A program made the translations under genes and the position numbers. Positions 14,701-28,600 of a stretch of DNA of 41,525 bases are shown here, in pieces. The stretch is from Solicoccozyma terricola (Eukaryota; Basidiomycota; Tremellomycetes; Filobasidiales; Piskurozymaceae): the NCBI GenBank assembly GCA_001600875.1, contig BCLD01000001.1:1192542-1234066 (forward strand), read 5' to 3'. The stretch's first letter is position 1, and every line of letters begins with the position of its first letter. The notes under the pieces were generated by a model. That model was not told the origin of the DNA and ran no database searches. It was given only the letters and a program-made list of their open reading frames with translations.

Positions 14701-16128
14701 TCGCACTCACTGTCGTATTACTTCTCTTCAATTCACTCAACGTAGCTTCCATACACTCCACCACGGCTGCTTGTATCTCACTCATCATCGGACTGAGAGG
14801 TTGGTAAAGTTCAATGACATCTGCTTTTCTTTGTCCAAGGGATTCATGAACAGATCCATGGAATCTGCAAAGATGCGTGTGTTGACTGGCTCAGCACACA
14901 TAAACGAGGAATAACAGTATGTGGAGGTGGAGGTGGAAAGGAAAATGTCAACATACCTTGGCCATAAATGAACTCGTCTCAAACACAAATGTTTCATTGT
15001 ATTCTGCAGAGGAGCGATACCAAACGTGAACAATTCCGGCTCGTCTGAAAATGCTTTTAAAAATCCATTCTTTCGGAAATCCCAACCAATCGATCATCAG
15101 TTCGTGAGTAGAAATGGTATGAATCGGAAAAAGAAAATGGGTTTGGGAAATGGAACGAACTTGGTTGGATTGACGATAAAGTCGAACGATGAAAGCTTCT
15201 AAAGACGTCGGTGAGACCCTGTAAACGTGTTTGAATTCCTTCATTCGGTCAAAACCTGTACCTTGGGTATATTTTAAATTCGCCATACCTCTCAGCATGT
15301 AAGACAAACAACCCAGTGACCAACTCGGTCGGTAGATTCTTCGCTATTAACCCGTCCGAAAATCCCCATCAATAGTGGATTCTCTCTCGCGTAAGGTGGT
15401 GATGATTAGGTAAATCCACGTACTAAGCATATCAACGACCAATATCCTACTAGTAACACTCAACAAACCGCCACTTTCATATAGCTCTCTCCTATTTCAG
15501 GACATGTGTAACCATCAAACCATCAGTATTTCGATGAGCATGTCGTCAATGAAGACCGGTGGACCGGTGGACCGATGTGAACGAACCGAGCTTTGGCGTC
15601 AGTCTCAAATCCTATCACTCTTAATCCGGGACGTCGAACGCCCATAGTTGAGAGTTCTTCACCGAGACCGGATTCGTCGTTGGATGTTGAGTTGACCTAT
15701 TTTGATTGAGGACGGGGGTATTATCGGTGAGATGGGTCAGGTATGTTATCTAAATAGATATCAGAGAGCACTAACCAATAGGACTAGATTCCGTTCCCCA
15801 TCATACAATTTGAGTAGATTGCAGACAACCTGAATGCGTGGAAACAGAATCAGTGTCTCTCCCTCACACGCTCCTGCTCTCTTTGCAAAGTGAAGATTTG
15901 GAACCTCACCCGTCGCATACCAAGTCCCTTGGCCATGACCAACAAATCATCTTCCTGGGGATCTGCAAGCTCACGAATGATTTTTTTGTGGAATGGGAGG
16001 ACTGGATTGTGTGGTTTGACTGGTGCGCTGATATCCCTTCCAACGCGTTGGGAGCGAGGTGATGGAGTTGTAGAGGTGGATGAGCGGGATGAGCGGGATG
16101 GGGGGGATGAAGAGCGAGGGATGTACAT
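11763..16128 (-). CDS. RAD1: XPF/Rad1 structure-specific DNA repair endonuclease, catalytic subunit
   Basis: This is the catalytic subunit of the 5'-flap/bubble endonuclease (XPF-ERCC1, Rad1-Rad10) for nucleotide excision repair, crosslink repair and single-strand annealing. By my assembly it has 16 exons and roughly 1,090 residues. The inactive helicase-like N half starts with LPFHKKIIRELADPQ and MAKGLGMRRVVCNLLKLYDG, and later has LVTGLFVLHAERV and RLYRQSNQNGFLKAFSDEP. The nuclease signature is present: VIVDMREFRS, VGDYVISPSMV and VERKSVADLI, matching GDxnERKxxxD. The C-terminal helix-hairpin-helix reads MLRALPGVTSRNWKLVV. An acidic, basic and glycine-rich linker of about 150 residues separates the halves. 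The start at 16128 (MYIPRSSSPP) precedes the conserved region; an in-frame upstream ATG at 16209 is an alternative. The next gene is divergent with a 418-bp shared promoter. Confidence 0.97.
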
Positions 16129-16546
16129 TGTCCTGCCGGATTGCAGTGAGGTGAATAGCCTGACGGTGGATGGTATATATCCTATACATGTTACCGTTGT
16201 GATCGTCATCGTCGCTCATTTGAGTCACGTGTGGACCGTGGATAGTCAACATCCCGTCCATCGTCGAACAGAGCATATCACACAAGCAGGACCACAGCTA
16301 GCAACATGACGGCAAGTCCTCTCTTCATCATTTCGTAGAACAGCGACTGAACAGATACTGAACCGAGATCACCCGGCCGGCTTCTAGGATGGTCGTTTTT
16401 GCCATCTTCACATGACGAATGCAGCTCTTCACATGTTGGATTTCGCTGATGAAGATGAGAGAAACGCTTTCGGTACATTGCCTGGGTACGATGAAGGTGA
16501 GGCGGGTTAGAAGTGAATGTTTCCATGACGACGTGTTGATTGTCGG
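16129..16546. promoter_or_regulatory. Divergent promoter between XPF and the plus-strand gene
   Basis: The two starts face away from each other across 418 bp. The interval contains a TCACGTG box near 16226 (E-box/CBF1-type core) and no coding or RNA feature that I can support. Confidence 0.5.
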
Positions 16547-17499
16547 ATGAGTACTACAGTCATCGAAGTCCCACATCATCTTGAGCCGGCGCGTCAGGAT
16601 GATGATGAGAGTGAGTAAATATTCTACCCTCCTCTGGCGTTCCTTTCATCGAATAACACAAGTTAACCCCACATCACAGCACTCCCTACTCAAACACACC
16701 CGTCATATCCCTACGGACGACCAAAGTACTCATCTACCACTGGTCTTGGTGCAGGTCTAGCTGGAGGGATTGGAGGTGGAAGAGGAGGAGGAGCTCGAGG
16801 GTTGATGAGTTTATGGAGTAGTAGAGAAGTTGGATTAGGTTTCGGTGAGTGCGAGGAATGTCTGCGTCGCCGTCGTCGTCGTCGTCGTCGTCGTCGTTTG
16901 GTACAAGGTACTTAATCGATTCTGTATCATCTGGTAGGCGGTAAACATTCTACTATTCTTCACTCGACATGGCCAGAGCTCGCTTTGCTTTCATCTGCAG
17001 ATCCAACGACAGGGGAATTTATCAGCGGGATATTAGAACAGGAGAGTTCCAAGGAGATGCCTCCTCAGATGGCTGTGAGCTTTGGCCTTGGGCCTTTTTT
17101 TTTTTCATGAATTGGAGGATTGTACTGATATGTTGTTGCGTTCATTCTATCCCTTTTCAGGGAGCTAAACGTCCACCTTCACCACCATCACCGTCTTTAT
17201 TCGCACATATAAACCACCCCCTTCCAATTCCCGTCCTACCATCACCATCACCATCACCATCACCATCTCTATCATCACCACCTCACTCTCCAAACTCCCT
17301 TCCAGCCTACCCTGACGCATCGTTCGATTACCCAGAAGGACTAGATGAGATGGAGGTTGACGAGGATGAAGATCGATTGGCGGCGGAGAGAATGGAGGAG
17401 CAATGGAGGGTTGAGGAACGTGTTGAGGAAGAAGGTAGGACGAGAAGACCGAGGAGAGCGGCGGCGGTTGCTGCTGAGGCTGGTATGCGTAGTATGTGA
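16547..17499 (+). CDS. Hypothetical protein with Gly-rich start and acidic/basic disordered tail
   Basis: Four exons (16547-16610, 16680-16844, 16938-17074, 17161-17499) give 234 residues with consistent phases. I chose ATG 16547 because it alone reads in the phase needed at the first donor. I do not recognise the family. The N half contains a glycine-rich stretch (GLGAGLAGGIGGGRGGGARG) and then an ordered segment around WPELALLSSADPTTGEFISG. The C half is proline/serine rich with a PSPSPSPSPS run encoded by a CCATCA-type hexamer repeat. It ends with an acidic block (EMEVDEDEDR) and a basic RTRRPRR motif, suggesting a nuclear, partly disordered protein. Confidence 0.75.
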
Positions 17500-17663
17500 T
17501 GGACTGCTGTACATCGTGGTAGACATCGTTGTAGACATCGTTGTAGACATCGTTGTAGACATGTGAATCAATCCCGGGACACGCGACCGAGTTGACAGAG
17601 AGCAACTTACAGTCGTGGACCCATCTCTCATACATCTATACCATCGCCGTGGTCTACTCCACC
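17500..17663. repeat. Short tandem repeat upstream of the Mg2+ transporter gene
   Basis: Around 17516-17562 a 15-bp unit close to GTAGACATCGTTGTA is repeated about three times in the short gap between two plus-strand genes. It lies in the promoter or leader of the following gene. Confidence 0.6.
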
Positions 17664-20225
17664 ATGGATAACCCATTCGAGCCTACGTCCACACTCGACC
17701 CCGCTTCGGACGACGCTACCACCACATTCATCTCCGTCGCTACCTCTTTAGCTACGGCTATTATCACTTCGGCCATTTCAGCAAACTCGTCAACAGACGT
17801 TAATTCACCCGTATTCGATCCAGGTGATGGGTTGGATGGTGTCGTTCCGGTATCGGGAAACGATGGTAATCCATTCGTACGTTCCTCTGGATAGTCGTCC
17901 TCGTATTGAACAACATCGAACACTGACGTCGTCGTCGTCGCATAATGCCATACAAACCATCCCGTATCTTCCTACATCTACAGCTGAATTTCCTCATAGG
18001 ATTCATCATCGTCCTCACTTCATCCATCCTCAACGCATTCGGTCTCAACCTGACCAAACTGGATCATGTTCGGAACACGAGCTTGCCAAAGTCGCAGAGG
18101 AAACCGGATTGGATGAGACCGTTATGGGGGATTGGGATGTTGGCGTACATGTGAGCACCCCAAGTCCTCGGCGGTCCGCTTCGTGTCGTAAATCTGAGCA
18201 TTCGTGGATACATCAGATCGTCTCAACTATGTAAGTCCAGACTGATTTCTCCAAGTGATCGTGCAGGAGTATCAGGGTTCGCTAAAATGGGATAAGAACA
18301 ACGCAAAACAGTCGGCTCGACCTTGTCTCTTCGATATCTACGCTCCGATTGGGTAGCTCCTCTCGGTTCATCTTCTTTGGTATTCAACTTTTTGTTTGCA
18401 AAGTGGTTGGTTGGGACTCGTGAGTTGTTTCTTTCAGGGCGTATTCTGTCCATCTTTAAACCCCCGGAAGAGATTGCGGAACTGATGAGACGAACATACC
18501 ATTCGAAAAGCTGTCACCAAGGAAGATGTCAGAGGGACAGCGCTCATCGTCATTGCGGTCATTTTGATCCTCATTTTCTCAAGTATCAATCATGGACTAG
18601 ATCAAACGATCAATGTCGATCGGTACGTTTGGGGGCGCGAACAAAAAGTCACAATCGTGTGCACTTGATTACATTACGCTGATGGAATGTTTCCCATTCC
18701 CTGCTTCAGGTTGACATCCATGTGGAGAAGGTCAGGCTGGTTAGCTTGGTTCTCCCTCATCTCATTTTTAACACTATCCGTCTACACCTCAACGCACCTT
18801 CTCTCCATGTTATTGAAATCACGAGCTTCCCTCTCACCAACTATCGCCGCATTCGATCCGTCTCTACCTCCAACGAGCGGTGGCGGAAGACGTAAATCTT
18901 CATCTAATGGTTTCAAGGGATATCTCAAGATGATGGCTCAGAAACGGAGAGATTTGGAGAGTATGGCTGTGGGTATACTTGATAGGAGAGTGTTTGAAAG
19001 GACGGATGATAATCGGTTAAGGTGGTTGGAAGGAATCGGGTGGGCGGTCGTGGGTGGAAGTTTGGCAGGAGGTTGTTTGGTGTTTACAAAGGCCGTGTAT
19101 GTATTGCGTGTACGGGGTTAGGTGGGAGGTCGGACTTCAAGTGCTTACGGAAACGTCTCGTCATTTTTTACAGCGTCAAACTGCTCAGTCAACCTGATAA
19201 ACCTGTCAGTCGTTCGCACCGACGATCACCTCAAACCCCCAACTCGTACTAATAATCCTGTTGTTCCAGTTCACCCACTTTGCATCACTCATCACACTCC
19301 TCATGGTCATCATCACCGCCGTTCAGCAGATCATCTGTCTGAACAGAGCTCTGAAATGCGCCGACTCGACGTTGGTCGTACCGCTGTTTTTTGCTGGTGG
19401 GTGGTGGGTAAAATTCCTAGGCCTGGTGTGAATGCTGATCCGTGGCGATGTCTTTGCAGGTTATACCGTATTGGGGTTTGTAAATTCTTTGATCTTTTTG
19501 GCAGAGTGGGGACAATACGCGACATGGGTTAGTCGAGTGGGATTTCCCGTCCTTCAGTCGTCGATGTTGATACGCAATTTCTACACAGGTTCTTGTCGCA
19601 ACCTTCCTCTCCATCTGTCTGCTCGTTAGTGGAGTGGTAAGTCCTGGTGCGAGTATGCTAGTCCCTCTGGTCTGTGCTAGAGCACAAAACTGTTTTCTTC
19701 CCACAGGTCCTGTTATCTCTGAAAAAACCGGAGCCCAGTGGCGAGAGCAACACAGTCTCTGTGACCAGCCCTCACATGCGCCTGAACCCGGTCCATGGGA
19801 ATGGCTCTGCTACGGATGCCATCACATCCTCACGGAGGCCAGGGACCTCTCGATTGAGATCAGGATCCAACAGGTCTGTATTGAAGCGAATGAACTCGGA
19901 TTCGGCGTCCATCAACGCGATGGGTGTTGCGGAGCGTTCAGCGTGGGAGGTAGGGAGTGCAAGCGATGGTTCGGACGACGAGGATGGGAAAGGTGGCCGT
20001 GGGATTGGGGGGATCATGTCGATAGAGGGGGAGCGTGGTGGGTTGTTGTTTGAAAGGGATGAAGAGGACATTGAGACAGACAAGGGGAAGCGGAATGGTG
20101 CAGCGACGATGGGAAAGAACTATGTTGCGGTCGTGCCGTTGGAAGAGGATGTGGAACATGAGGAAGATGGCGATGATCCATTCGGGGACTTTGAGGAAGT
20201 GCAAGAGAATCGTAAAGAGTCATGA
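17664..20225 (+). CDS. NIPA-family (DUF803) magnesium transporter
   Basis: This is a polytopic membrane protein for Mg2+ uptake or homeostasis. Eleven exons (17664-17876, 17984-18150, 18217-18230, 18312-18419, 18511-18622, 18710-19096, 19174-19204, 19270-19396, 19460-19527, 19589-19636, 19707-20225) give 597 residues. NIPA hallmarks in order are the first membrane segment FLIGFIIVLTSSILNAFGLN, then SQLFGSTLSLRYLRSDWVAP, then GTPVTKEDVRGT, then a membrane segment ending IFSSINHGLD, and CLNRALKCADSTLVVPLFFA. The long cytosolic C tail (about 170 residues) is acidic and disordered. A cytosolic loop after SRASLSP is longer than in animal NIPA proteins. Exon 3 is only 14 nt and is needed to keep the conserved SSQL segment. 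The gene converges on the CDF transporter gene, 84 bp away. Confidence 0.93.
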
Positions 20226-20309
20226 TTAGCTGTTTGTTTAGAGCGAGGACCGGGACACACAATTTTCGCTGTATATTACACATTGTTTTCACCATTTCCC
20301 ATTCGCCAT

Positions 20310-22449
20310 CTAGCACCCATCCCTTCCGAAATCACTCTTCACCACGCGGTCTTTCCCATTCATTTCCACTGGATGATCTTCCTCTCCCTCCTCGTAGCTG
20401 TGTACATGGACCTTGAGCTCACGTACTTCCCGACGAGCCGTCATCACCGCCTCGCGCACGCTCGATTCGACATCGTGAGCTTCTCGAACCGACATGGTGG
20501 ATGGGACGGAGATGGTGAGGTCGACGAAGCTGAGTCCTGGGGGCGGGGGCGACAGATTCCAGCACGTCAGTGATGTACACTTCTCGCTGTCTCAAGCAGG
20601 AAAGAAAAAAAAGAACCCCCGCTCACCTCCACTCTTCACACCTCTTACATTCCGTATGCTCAACAATTTATCACCATCTATCAACGGTTCCACACTACTT
20701 TCAATCGCTCTCCTCGTCCGCTCGTCGATCCCCTTATCCAAGAGCTCGAGGAAAGCCGAACGACTCAATCCAAGACCTTGTTGAAGGATGAAGAAAGAAA
20801 CGGCAAGTCCACCGAGTGGATCAAGGACAGTCGCGCCCATTGCTGATCCGAGGATGGAAGCGAGAGCAACTCCGGATGTGAGTGCGTCAGATCGGTGACT
20901 TTTGTTCGCGACGACGATCATGCAGGGTTGGGTCAGCGCCCAAGAACATGCGCCCTACCGAAAGACACACCCCTCAACTCACTGCAACGCATTCGCATGC
21001 AAAACCGGACTATGTTCCTCATCCGCTACTTTTTTCGTCACTCTAAACAGCCATTCTTTGATGATCACGCTTGCTAAAGCGAACCACGCCGCATGAGGGT
21101 TCAACAACGGTCCTTCCGCACCTTCTACCCCGTGTGAATGTCCACCATGACCATGTTCATCGAGTGCTGATGGACCGTGGGAATGGAACAGTTCGAGAAG
21201 TGGGGATGGGACGGATGCAGGGAGGTAGTTTCCGAGTTGAGAGAAGGGTGAGGAAGGGTCGAGAGTTGCAAGCCATGGGAGGAGGGATTGGAGGAGGAGC
21301 TGGGGTGGGGGTGGGTGGGTGGGTGGGTGGTTCGAGGTGTAAACATCCGATCGAGGTGAATTTGGTCGCTGTGGAAAACTGCACAAATGCGTCACTCACA
21401 TGATACGAATGTAATCCAATTCCGATAGCACCACCGACTGCGAACGTCCAAACCCCCCAATTAGCTTCTCCTATCCCTTCCACGATATAGACGTCCAAAC
21501 ACCACCCACCAAGGATGATTGAAACGCTCAAAGTTCCAAAAGTCTCGAATTTGCCTGGGGTTTATCGACCATTTTTGTTCGGTCAGCTTGGATGTCGTCC
21601 TGATGAGGACGTTGTGACGTTGTAAGATGACGTACCGTATCCCCATGGGTAGGTATCACTGGGAGGCCGTCTAGATATTTTCCAGCATGCTAATGTTACA
21701 AAGTCCTGTGATCCGGTCGCATCTGATTAGCCCGAATTGTTGCACTTGCACCAAGATGCTTCGAAGGAAAAGGAAACCGTTTTCGCTTACCCCTAATAAA
21801 TCAGATAGCGAATGACCAGCCTCGGCTAGTAGACTAGCTGAATTCATCATCACTCCTGCTACCGCTTTCATTCCTGTTAAACCAACATTGCTTGCTAATC
21901 CTACGTCGGGGCCGTGGCCATCACCATCGTTGATCAACGCCTGGGGGAGCGGGACAAAACTCGGTTGGTCAACTCACCGATCAATGTGATTCTACTACCT
22001 TTATCCTTTGCATGGCCTTGTAAAGCAGCTATGATTTGACCTGCTCCTTCTGCAGAGTCGTGTGTGTGGGAATGGAATAGACTATGAGAATGACCGTCGT
22101 GGTCGTCGTCATGGGAATGTTCCTCGTGGGAATGTGTTTGTGATACGACACTAGGTTTCCCTCGTCCGTCGATGTTGGTTGAGGATTTTGATATCGGTTG
22201 ACTTGAACCGTGACTTGAACCGTGACTTGAAGGTCCACTTGCGTTTCTCCGTTGATATGCCATTCCAACTGCTATAGATCTTCCACAATCGCACTGTTTC
22301 GTAACGACGTCTCTGATTTGAGGTCTAGCTATACCGAATTCGCGAGTGGTCGTGTGACAGTAGGTGTAGCGTGATGATGGGAGCGATGCACGAGAGAGCG
22401 ATGACCTGGATAGTCTTGTTGTTGCAGCGATGTGGAAGGTGGAGTGCAT
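20310..22449 (-). CDS. MMT1: Mitochondrial CDF-family metal transporter (MMT1/MMT2 type)
   Basis: This is a cation diffusion facilitator; MMT-type members act in mitochondrial iron/metal handling. Seven exons (21978-22449, 21791-21900, 21636-21705, 21400-21554, 20983-21299, 20627-20898, 20310-20536) give 540 residues. Start 22449 is preferred because MHSTFHIAATTRLSRSSLSR is an arginine/serine-rich, acid-free mitochondrial presequence; the frame is open further upstream to 22626. The HxxxD metal sites are visible: AEAGHSLSDLLGDF in TM2 and ALHHRSDALTSG in TM5. Also present are PWGYGKFETFG, typical of the TM2-TM3 loop, and ATVLDPLGGLAVS. Histidine-rich stretches (SHDDDHDGHSHS and DEHGHGGHSHG) should bind metal. 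The C-terminal soluble domain is short and follows RNVRGVKSGG. Confidence 0.93.
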
Positions 22450-22679
22450 CTCCTGGTTGAGAGTGGGGAGGGGGAGGTGGTGGTGGTGGAGGAGGAGGAG
22501 GTGGTGGTGGGGTGAGTTGGGTGGGTGGACTGGGATGAGGACGGGGATGAGACGGTTGACACGGTTGGGTGCTGACCGCGCTGACGTAATCAATCCGCGG
22601 ATCACGGGAGACAGGACAACAGACAAGGTAGATCGTTCAACTCGTCAACCGACCAACAGCCACACCCACACACCCCAAC
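22450..22679. promoter_or_regulatory. Divergent promoter between MMT1-like and LENG1-like genes
   Basis: A 230-bp interval separates two outward-facing starts. It contains a purine-rich GGTGGTGGTGGAGGAGG-type stretch next to the MMT1-like start. I see no other element. Confidence 0.45.
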
Positions 22680-25600
22680 ATGCCTCGTCTACAGATCCTC
22701 GTGTGAGTGTCCAACACCTTACATCGACTCGGCCTCCCATCACACATCTACTCACCCGCAATTCCCCATCACCCAACAGCCACAAATCATATCATCCCTA
22801 TCTCGAATCAAACAAACAGCGAGTTAGGGAAGATGAAGCTAAAGCAGTCGCAGAAGCAGAAGCAGAGGAGCGAAGGATGCTTGATGCGGTGAGCGGTACC
22901 TCGTTTCCTCGTTTCCTGGGTCTACTTTGGCTCGAACTGACACCCCCGAGTCCTCGATTTCGGAAAACAGAACTCGGAAGCTCGTCTTGATATCCTTCGA
23001 CGAAGAGCTCTCGATCCATCAACTGCATCGACTTCATCTGCATTGATGCCATCTACTCCATCATCCCTTTTATCAACACATCGATCGGCTGTTAATCGTG
23101 CAGAGCGGAAAGATGATAGGAAGAAGTTGGAATTCGATTGGCCGATTAAAGAGAAGAAGAGGGAGGAGAAAGGGAAGGCTAGAGAGAGGGAGAGGGAGAG
23201 AGAGACGGGGAGGGGGAGGGATGGAGAACGACATGATGGGAAATCAAGGGAGAGGAGAGAAATCGAGTTGGGAGAGGAAGGTCATATCAATTTCTGGAAT
23301 GGTGTTGAAAAGGAGGTGAGCGAGCGAGGTTTCCACTTCCAAAGACCTTTTTCAAGTATTAAGGAGCGAAACCCCCGCGGTAAAAACGCCACGCCCCAAC
23401 AGAGTGCTATAACCTCCTCCACATCCATCATCAAACCTAAACCTAAACCCACTCCGGATGAAATCCAAGATGATGATCCAACAACAATGTATCTCAATCG
23501 ACCGGAACGGGAGACTAAACCGTGGTATACCGATCCAGAATTGAAGAAATACGAAGAACGACAAGAAGGAGAGGATGCTCAAGCCAAGAAGGATCGAAGG
23601 AGGTGAGTAGGAGAGTGGGAAGACCTCCTTCCCCCCCCCCCCCCCCCCCCCGGGGGCACCTTTCGAAGTGGGGGAAATTGACACTGGAACTTTATCCCCC
23701 GATCACAGACGACGAGAAGAACGTCAAAAATCATATTACGATCCAATGACTGAAGTACAAGCCGCTCTAGCAGCTGCGAATCCACCTCCTCAATCCAAAT
23801 TCATCAAATCACATCGACCGCCGCCGCCGCCGACTAACCCCCATCAATCAACGGCCGATCCACTTCTAACAGCCCGTTTGAAACGAGAGGAAGGAGAGAG
23901 ATCTCGAGCGATGGCGTTGATTACAGCGGCTAAACGACGAGCGGCCGAGTTGGAAGGTGCAACTCCACGAACGTCGATGACGACGGGTGATGAAGAGTTT
24001 AGTGATTTATGGAATGAAAATGATGTCAAGGAGGCGAGGAGGAGAAGGGAGGAAGTATGGCATGGGAGAGGGGGGAGGGATGATGGGAGAAGAGGGATAG
24101 CGAGGAGGTGGGATGAGGATAGATCGAGTCGAACGTCTCACGATTGGAAATCGTCGTCTCAATCGTATCAAAGGAATGTTAGAGGAGCTTGGGAGGTTTG
24201 AGAAAGTGTTTATAATGTGGAAAGTTGTATTTATGCAGTCTATGCGAATGAATGGGGTGTCCAGTAATCGACAGATTTGATGACTCGAGTCGGGGCGTTG
24301 GAGTACGTCTCGAATCCTGTAACTCGGGCACTGGGTGCACTGGGTGCACTGGTTGCACTGGCGCCACTCTGACGAGGAACCAATCGCTTGAAAACACCCA
24401 TCACCGGCTAGGAATATAGTAGTCGGGTATTGCGGGATAATCCGACGTTTACGACTTCTGGCGCCGACCTATCGAGGTTAAATGTATTCGGTTCGAACAT
24501 ACAACCATGTTCTCCCGCGATTGATTAGATTGATACCAATCCGTTTTGCCCCAGGGTTGTTTTAGGTTCACATGAATCAACGCGCTTCGTACAACCCTGC
24601 CTTTCTTACATCCACACTGTGAACAAACGACAAACCATTTTCCATAGTGGTCTTGCAAAATCTCAACCACCCCTCTTCCACATCCTATCCAGCGTGTGGT
24701 TCGTAGAGAGTCCCTTTCCTATTTCCCCTCCCCCCTCTCATTCCCCTTTCCCAGCCTCAAACCGTCTCAACTCCTCCATCGTGACGCTATTCAAAACCGT
24801 GATCGAAGTAGCTTGTAAATCGACTCTGTTTCCCCGCAAAACCAACCAGCCAACGAGTCGAACAACGTGTACGTATGAATATAAGATCACGGAGTATAAT
24901 CGACGTGTTCTGGTTTGAGAGAAAAAGGTTCGACGTACTTTGGAACGATCTTATCACCTAATGGATGGGATAAAGAAGCATGTAGTGCTTCTTTCCATCT
25001 ACACGCACATCGGTGGGTATATTTATCAAAGGTTAGGGTCAGGTGGTGAGGGATTTAAAACAGAGGAACAGAATGTATACAAAATGTTAATACACGACTG
25101 GGAATGTGAAGTGGGAAGGGGGTTTGGGGGCGTTTGTTTTTCCCCTAAAACTCACCTTGATACACATAAACACCATTTACAACCTTCTGTTAATCCTGGG
25201 AATCCATCTCTAGGTGTCATTAGATCATTTCCTATTCGAATTCGGAATATCACCCACGAAGAGATTTGGAGGGAAATGGGTATCAGCTTGTCGATTCGCA
25301 TGCACCGCGGGGGGGGGGGGGGGGGACGTACCTCTTTTCTTACTATATTCCAAAAACTCGGTGGTTAATACACCTGCTAATGTATGTTCCGCTGGATCCA
25401 ATGGTGATGGTTTACAATATCTATGAAACGGGCGGGAGAATGGGGGTATTATGTTTCAAAAACCAAGAGTGAAACGCAGACAGTCGGTTATCCTTACCCA
25501 TCACGGAAGAAACCAGTGATTGGATTAGTCCCATGAATCGACAATGGTTGACCAAGTACTAAATAATGAGTACCATGGAATGCACCGGGAGCAACGACTC

Positions 25601-28600
25601 GATCAGTATGACAGAAAGCCAATATACCAGCTCTACCTGAGGGGAATTCACCATTCATCTCCTCCATTGGGATTTGGGACGTAGTAGCCATCTGTGCGAT
25701 CCGATGTGCGGTGACTGAGACGGGTAGTGTAGATCGAGTGATCAGAGGACGTGCAGGTAGTCTCGTGATCAGTAATGACGATGGGGTGTGAGATAGATGG
25801 ATGTGCATCGATGGAATGGGGGGTATTGAATGTCCAAGATCGCATGGATGGACAGAGTGGAGGTGGAGAGATCGGGGACAAATGACACGTGGGGAAGGAT
25901 CGCCACTGGAGATTAAGTAATCGCTCCCTCAAATATCACGTGTAAATTTAACATCCTATCCACCGCCACCGCCACCCACGTCACGTGTTTGCAAACACCG
26001 ACACCGCGAAACTCACGCGTGTTGCAATTCCAACAGCCCGCGACCCATTACCCTCTCGAACTGGCAGCCCACTTCCCATCCTCCTCCTCTCCACCCAACC
26101 CCTCCTACACCCACCACGGACCTCAGTCAGAGTGTACCTTACCCCCACCCTTCACCGTCCACTCCGAGTCCCCACATACAGTACTCCTTTCGAGTCCGTT
26201 GTGTTGGGAGATCTCATCACGATGGATGGTGAAAGGGTGGAGGGGAATGGTGTTTTTAGGTGTACAGGAGAGGGGTGGAGATTGAATCTGCATAGTCCCC
26301 GCGTTAATCACTCGCTAGTCCTTTCTTTAATAGAACAGTGATGGCTAAGAGAGCTTCAAAAGAGGGTTACAAAATTCGTTGTTTTTTTTTTCGGCGTACG
26401 ACTGTAAAGAAGGTGGTGGCGTCGAGTCGTTTGGTATGAGAATTATGCGTCGTTCGATTATATCGCCTTGGAAATCCCATTGTGACCATCGATGATATGA
26501 ATTCTCTTATATCCCAAACCGTATCTATTCCCATGTCCCAAGCACATCGTTACATGTTTCGTTCCAACTCTATTCATTACATGCAGCAAGTTCTGACCTT
26601 TTTCCATCAAATCATAAAAGTCCAAGAGACGCTTTGAAGAGACGCAGTCCCCTTTCCCCTCATTTCAACTACCAAATCAAAGATTTCCATCGGAAAAGAC
26701 GTCAAACCTGTCATGTTTTCGAGTTCTGCTTTACCTGAAAGCGAGGTACCCTCAAATGAAAGGCCGTCGTTTGTTCATCCTTTGATCGATTCGTCCGTCG
26801 GTATGCCTCGAGAGCAAAATATTCACTCGAAGGGATTCGTTCGACCAGCCTGTTCAGGTAGAAAGAAAGTATTGGGGGGGGGGGGGGAGAGGGGGGAGGA
26901 GGAATTCGTCAGTTGGATGTTTGATACTCGATGTGGTAGGATTCAGTTCGTCGTCGTCGTCGTCGTCGCCTGGGGCTCCCTTGAAACCCGCTCAGATCTG
27001 TCCTCTCAACTCTTCCGAATCCCAGATCATTACTGCTCATTCCTCGGTGTCTCCGTGACATCCTCTCCGCTCTAGTCGTCACTCATTCATGTCACTTTGC
27101 ACGACAGATCTCTCGTGCATGACGACCTCCCACCAACACTCACCTGACCATCCTCACCATCATCTAAATCATGTCCCCAAGCACACAACGCATACCACCA
27201 TCTATCTTTCTGTCGATGACCATCATCCATACCCACACCTGGACTCGACAAAGTTGCAGCGCCACCTCGCCATGATGAACCTCTATATCCATCTTCTGTA
27301 GGGTTGTATAATACGTTATCATTCGTTCGCATGTTGGGTTTATCAGACGTTGTTGAATCAGAAAATGTACGATGGGGAAGTGGGACTTGTTCAACGATCG
27401 GGTGGAGGATCGGAGTAGGTTGTCGTTCAATGTTTGGTTGTGTTGAGCGTGTAGGAGATGGGATTGGGGATTCGTCTCCTTGGGAGGCAGAGTATGGGTT
27501 GTCGAATGGGTTGGAGGGTTGGGTGGATGGATGTGGGGATGAAAGGAAGGGTTGTCGGTACGCGGTCGAGAGGGGTAGCTGGGGGGAGGGGGGGGGGATT
27601 GGGAACGGTCCAGGGTCAGCGTCTCCTATGGTGAACGCCTGGCGAACGGAGCACTCACATCAGAATCCCTCTTCCTACCTCTCTCCCTCTCCCTCTCCCC
27701 ATCCTCACTTCCACCTCCCCCACCCCCACCCCCATCCAACTTCAAAAACCCAAACATACTCCCTCGCTTCGTCGCTGATCCATTCAAACTTCCAAGACTC
27801 ATACCCATGAACCCCGTCGAATGTGTAGTGGATACACTCGAGGATGGTGTGTGGGAAGAGAGGTATTGGCGGGATGCTCGAGCTGCTCGACGGCGAGCCA
27901 TGTCTCGAGCGGTGAACATCGCGAGGTTCTTAGAGGGGGGAGCGGGGGGGTAGGGGGGGTAGGGGGGTAGGGGGGTAGGTCAGCATCTCGTCGCTCGTTC
28001 GCTCGTATAATGAATCGATATGAAGCTCCATGTAAGACGCAAATACGAGGCCTTCATTCGCAACGTTCCGTTGACGATGCCGACGTCGACACGGTTCGCG
28101 AACATGACATCCTCGCATCCTCGCATGTGCGCACGCACACCATCCCCTCATGCCATCGGCGTCCCCTAACCCACTCACCTCCTGTATCCTCCTCTCCTCC
28201 GCTTCCTCATCTGATATTGGGGGATAGACCTTGCCGGTCTCCATCCCCCCATCCTCCTGACCCTGCAACTCCACAAAAGGTCTCTCATCCCCACGCTCAA
28301 TGTCTAGATCCCATGCGCGTTCTTTCCCCTTGATGGTGCGACGATGAGGGGAGATGGGGTGGGTGGGAGAGAGAGGGTTGGGAGGTGGGGATTTGGTCAT
28401 GGACATGTTAGAAGGAGACGTTTTCGAAGAGGACGAGTATGGTGAGATGACGGGGAGGATCGTCGATGTTGTTTGACCTGAAGGCATGGTCGTTGACGAT
28501 GTATCTGATCGTTCTCTTCGTCTGCCATCCGATCGTGTCGTCTCCTCATCACCACCAACACCGCCATCCAGAGACACAGCCTCGTACACCTCCATGTATG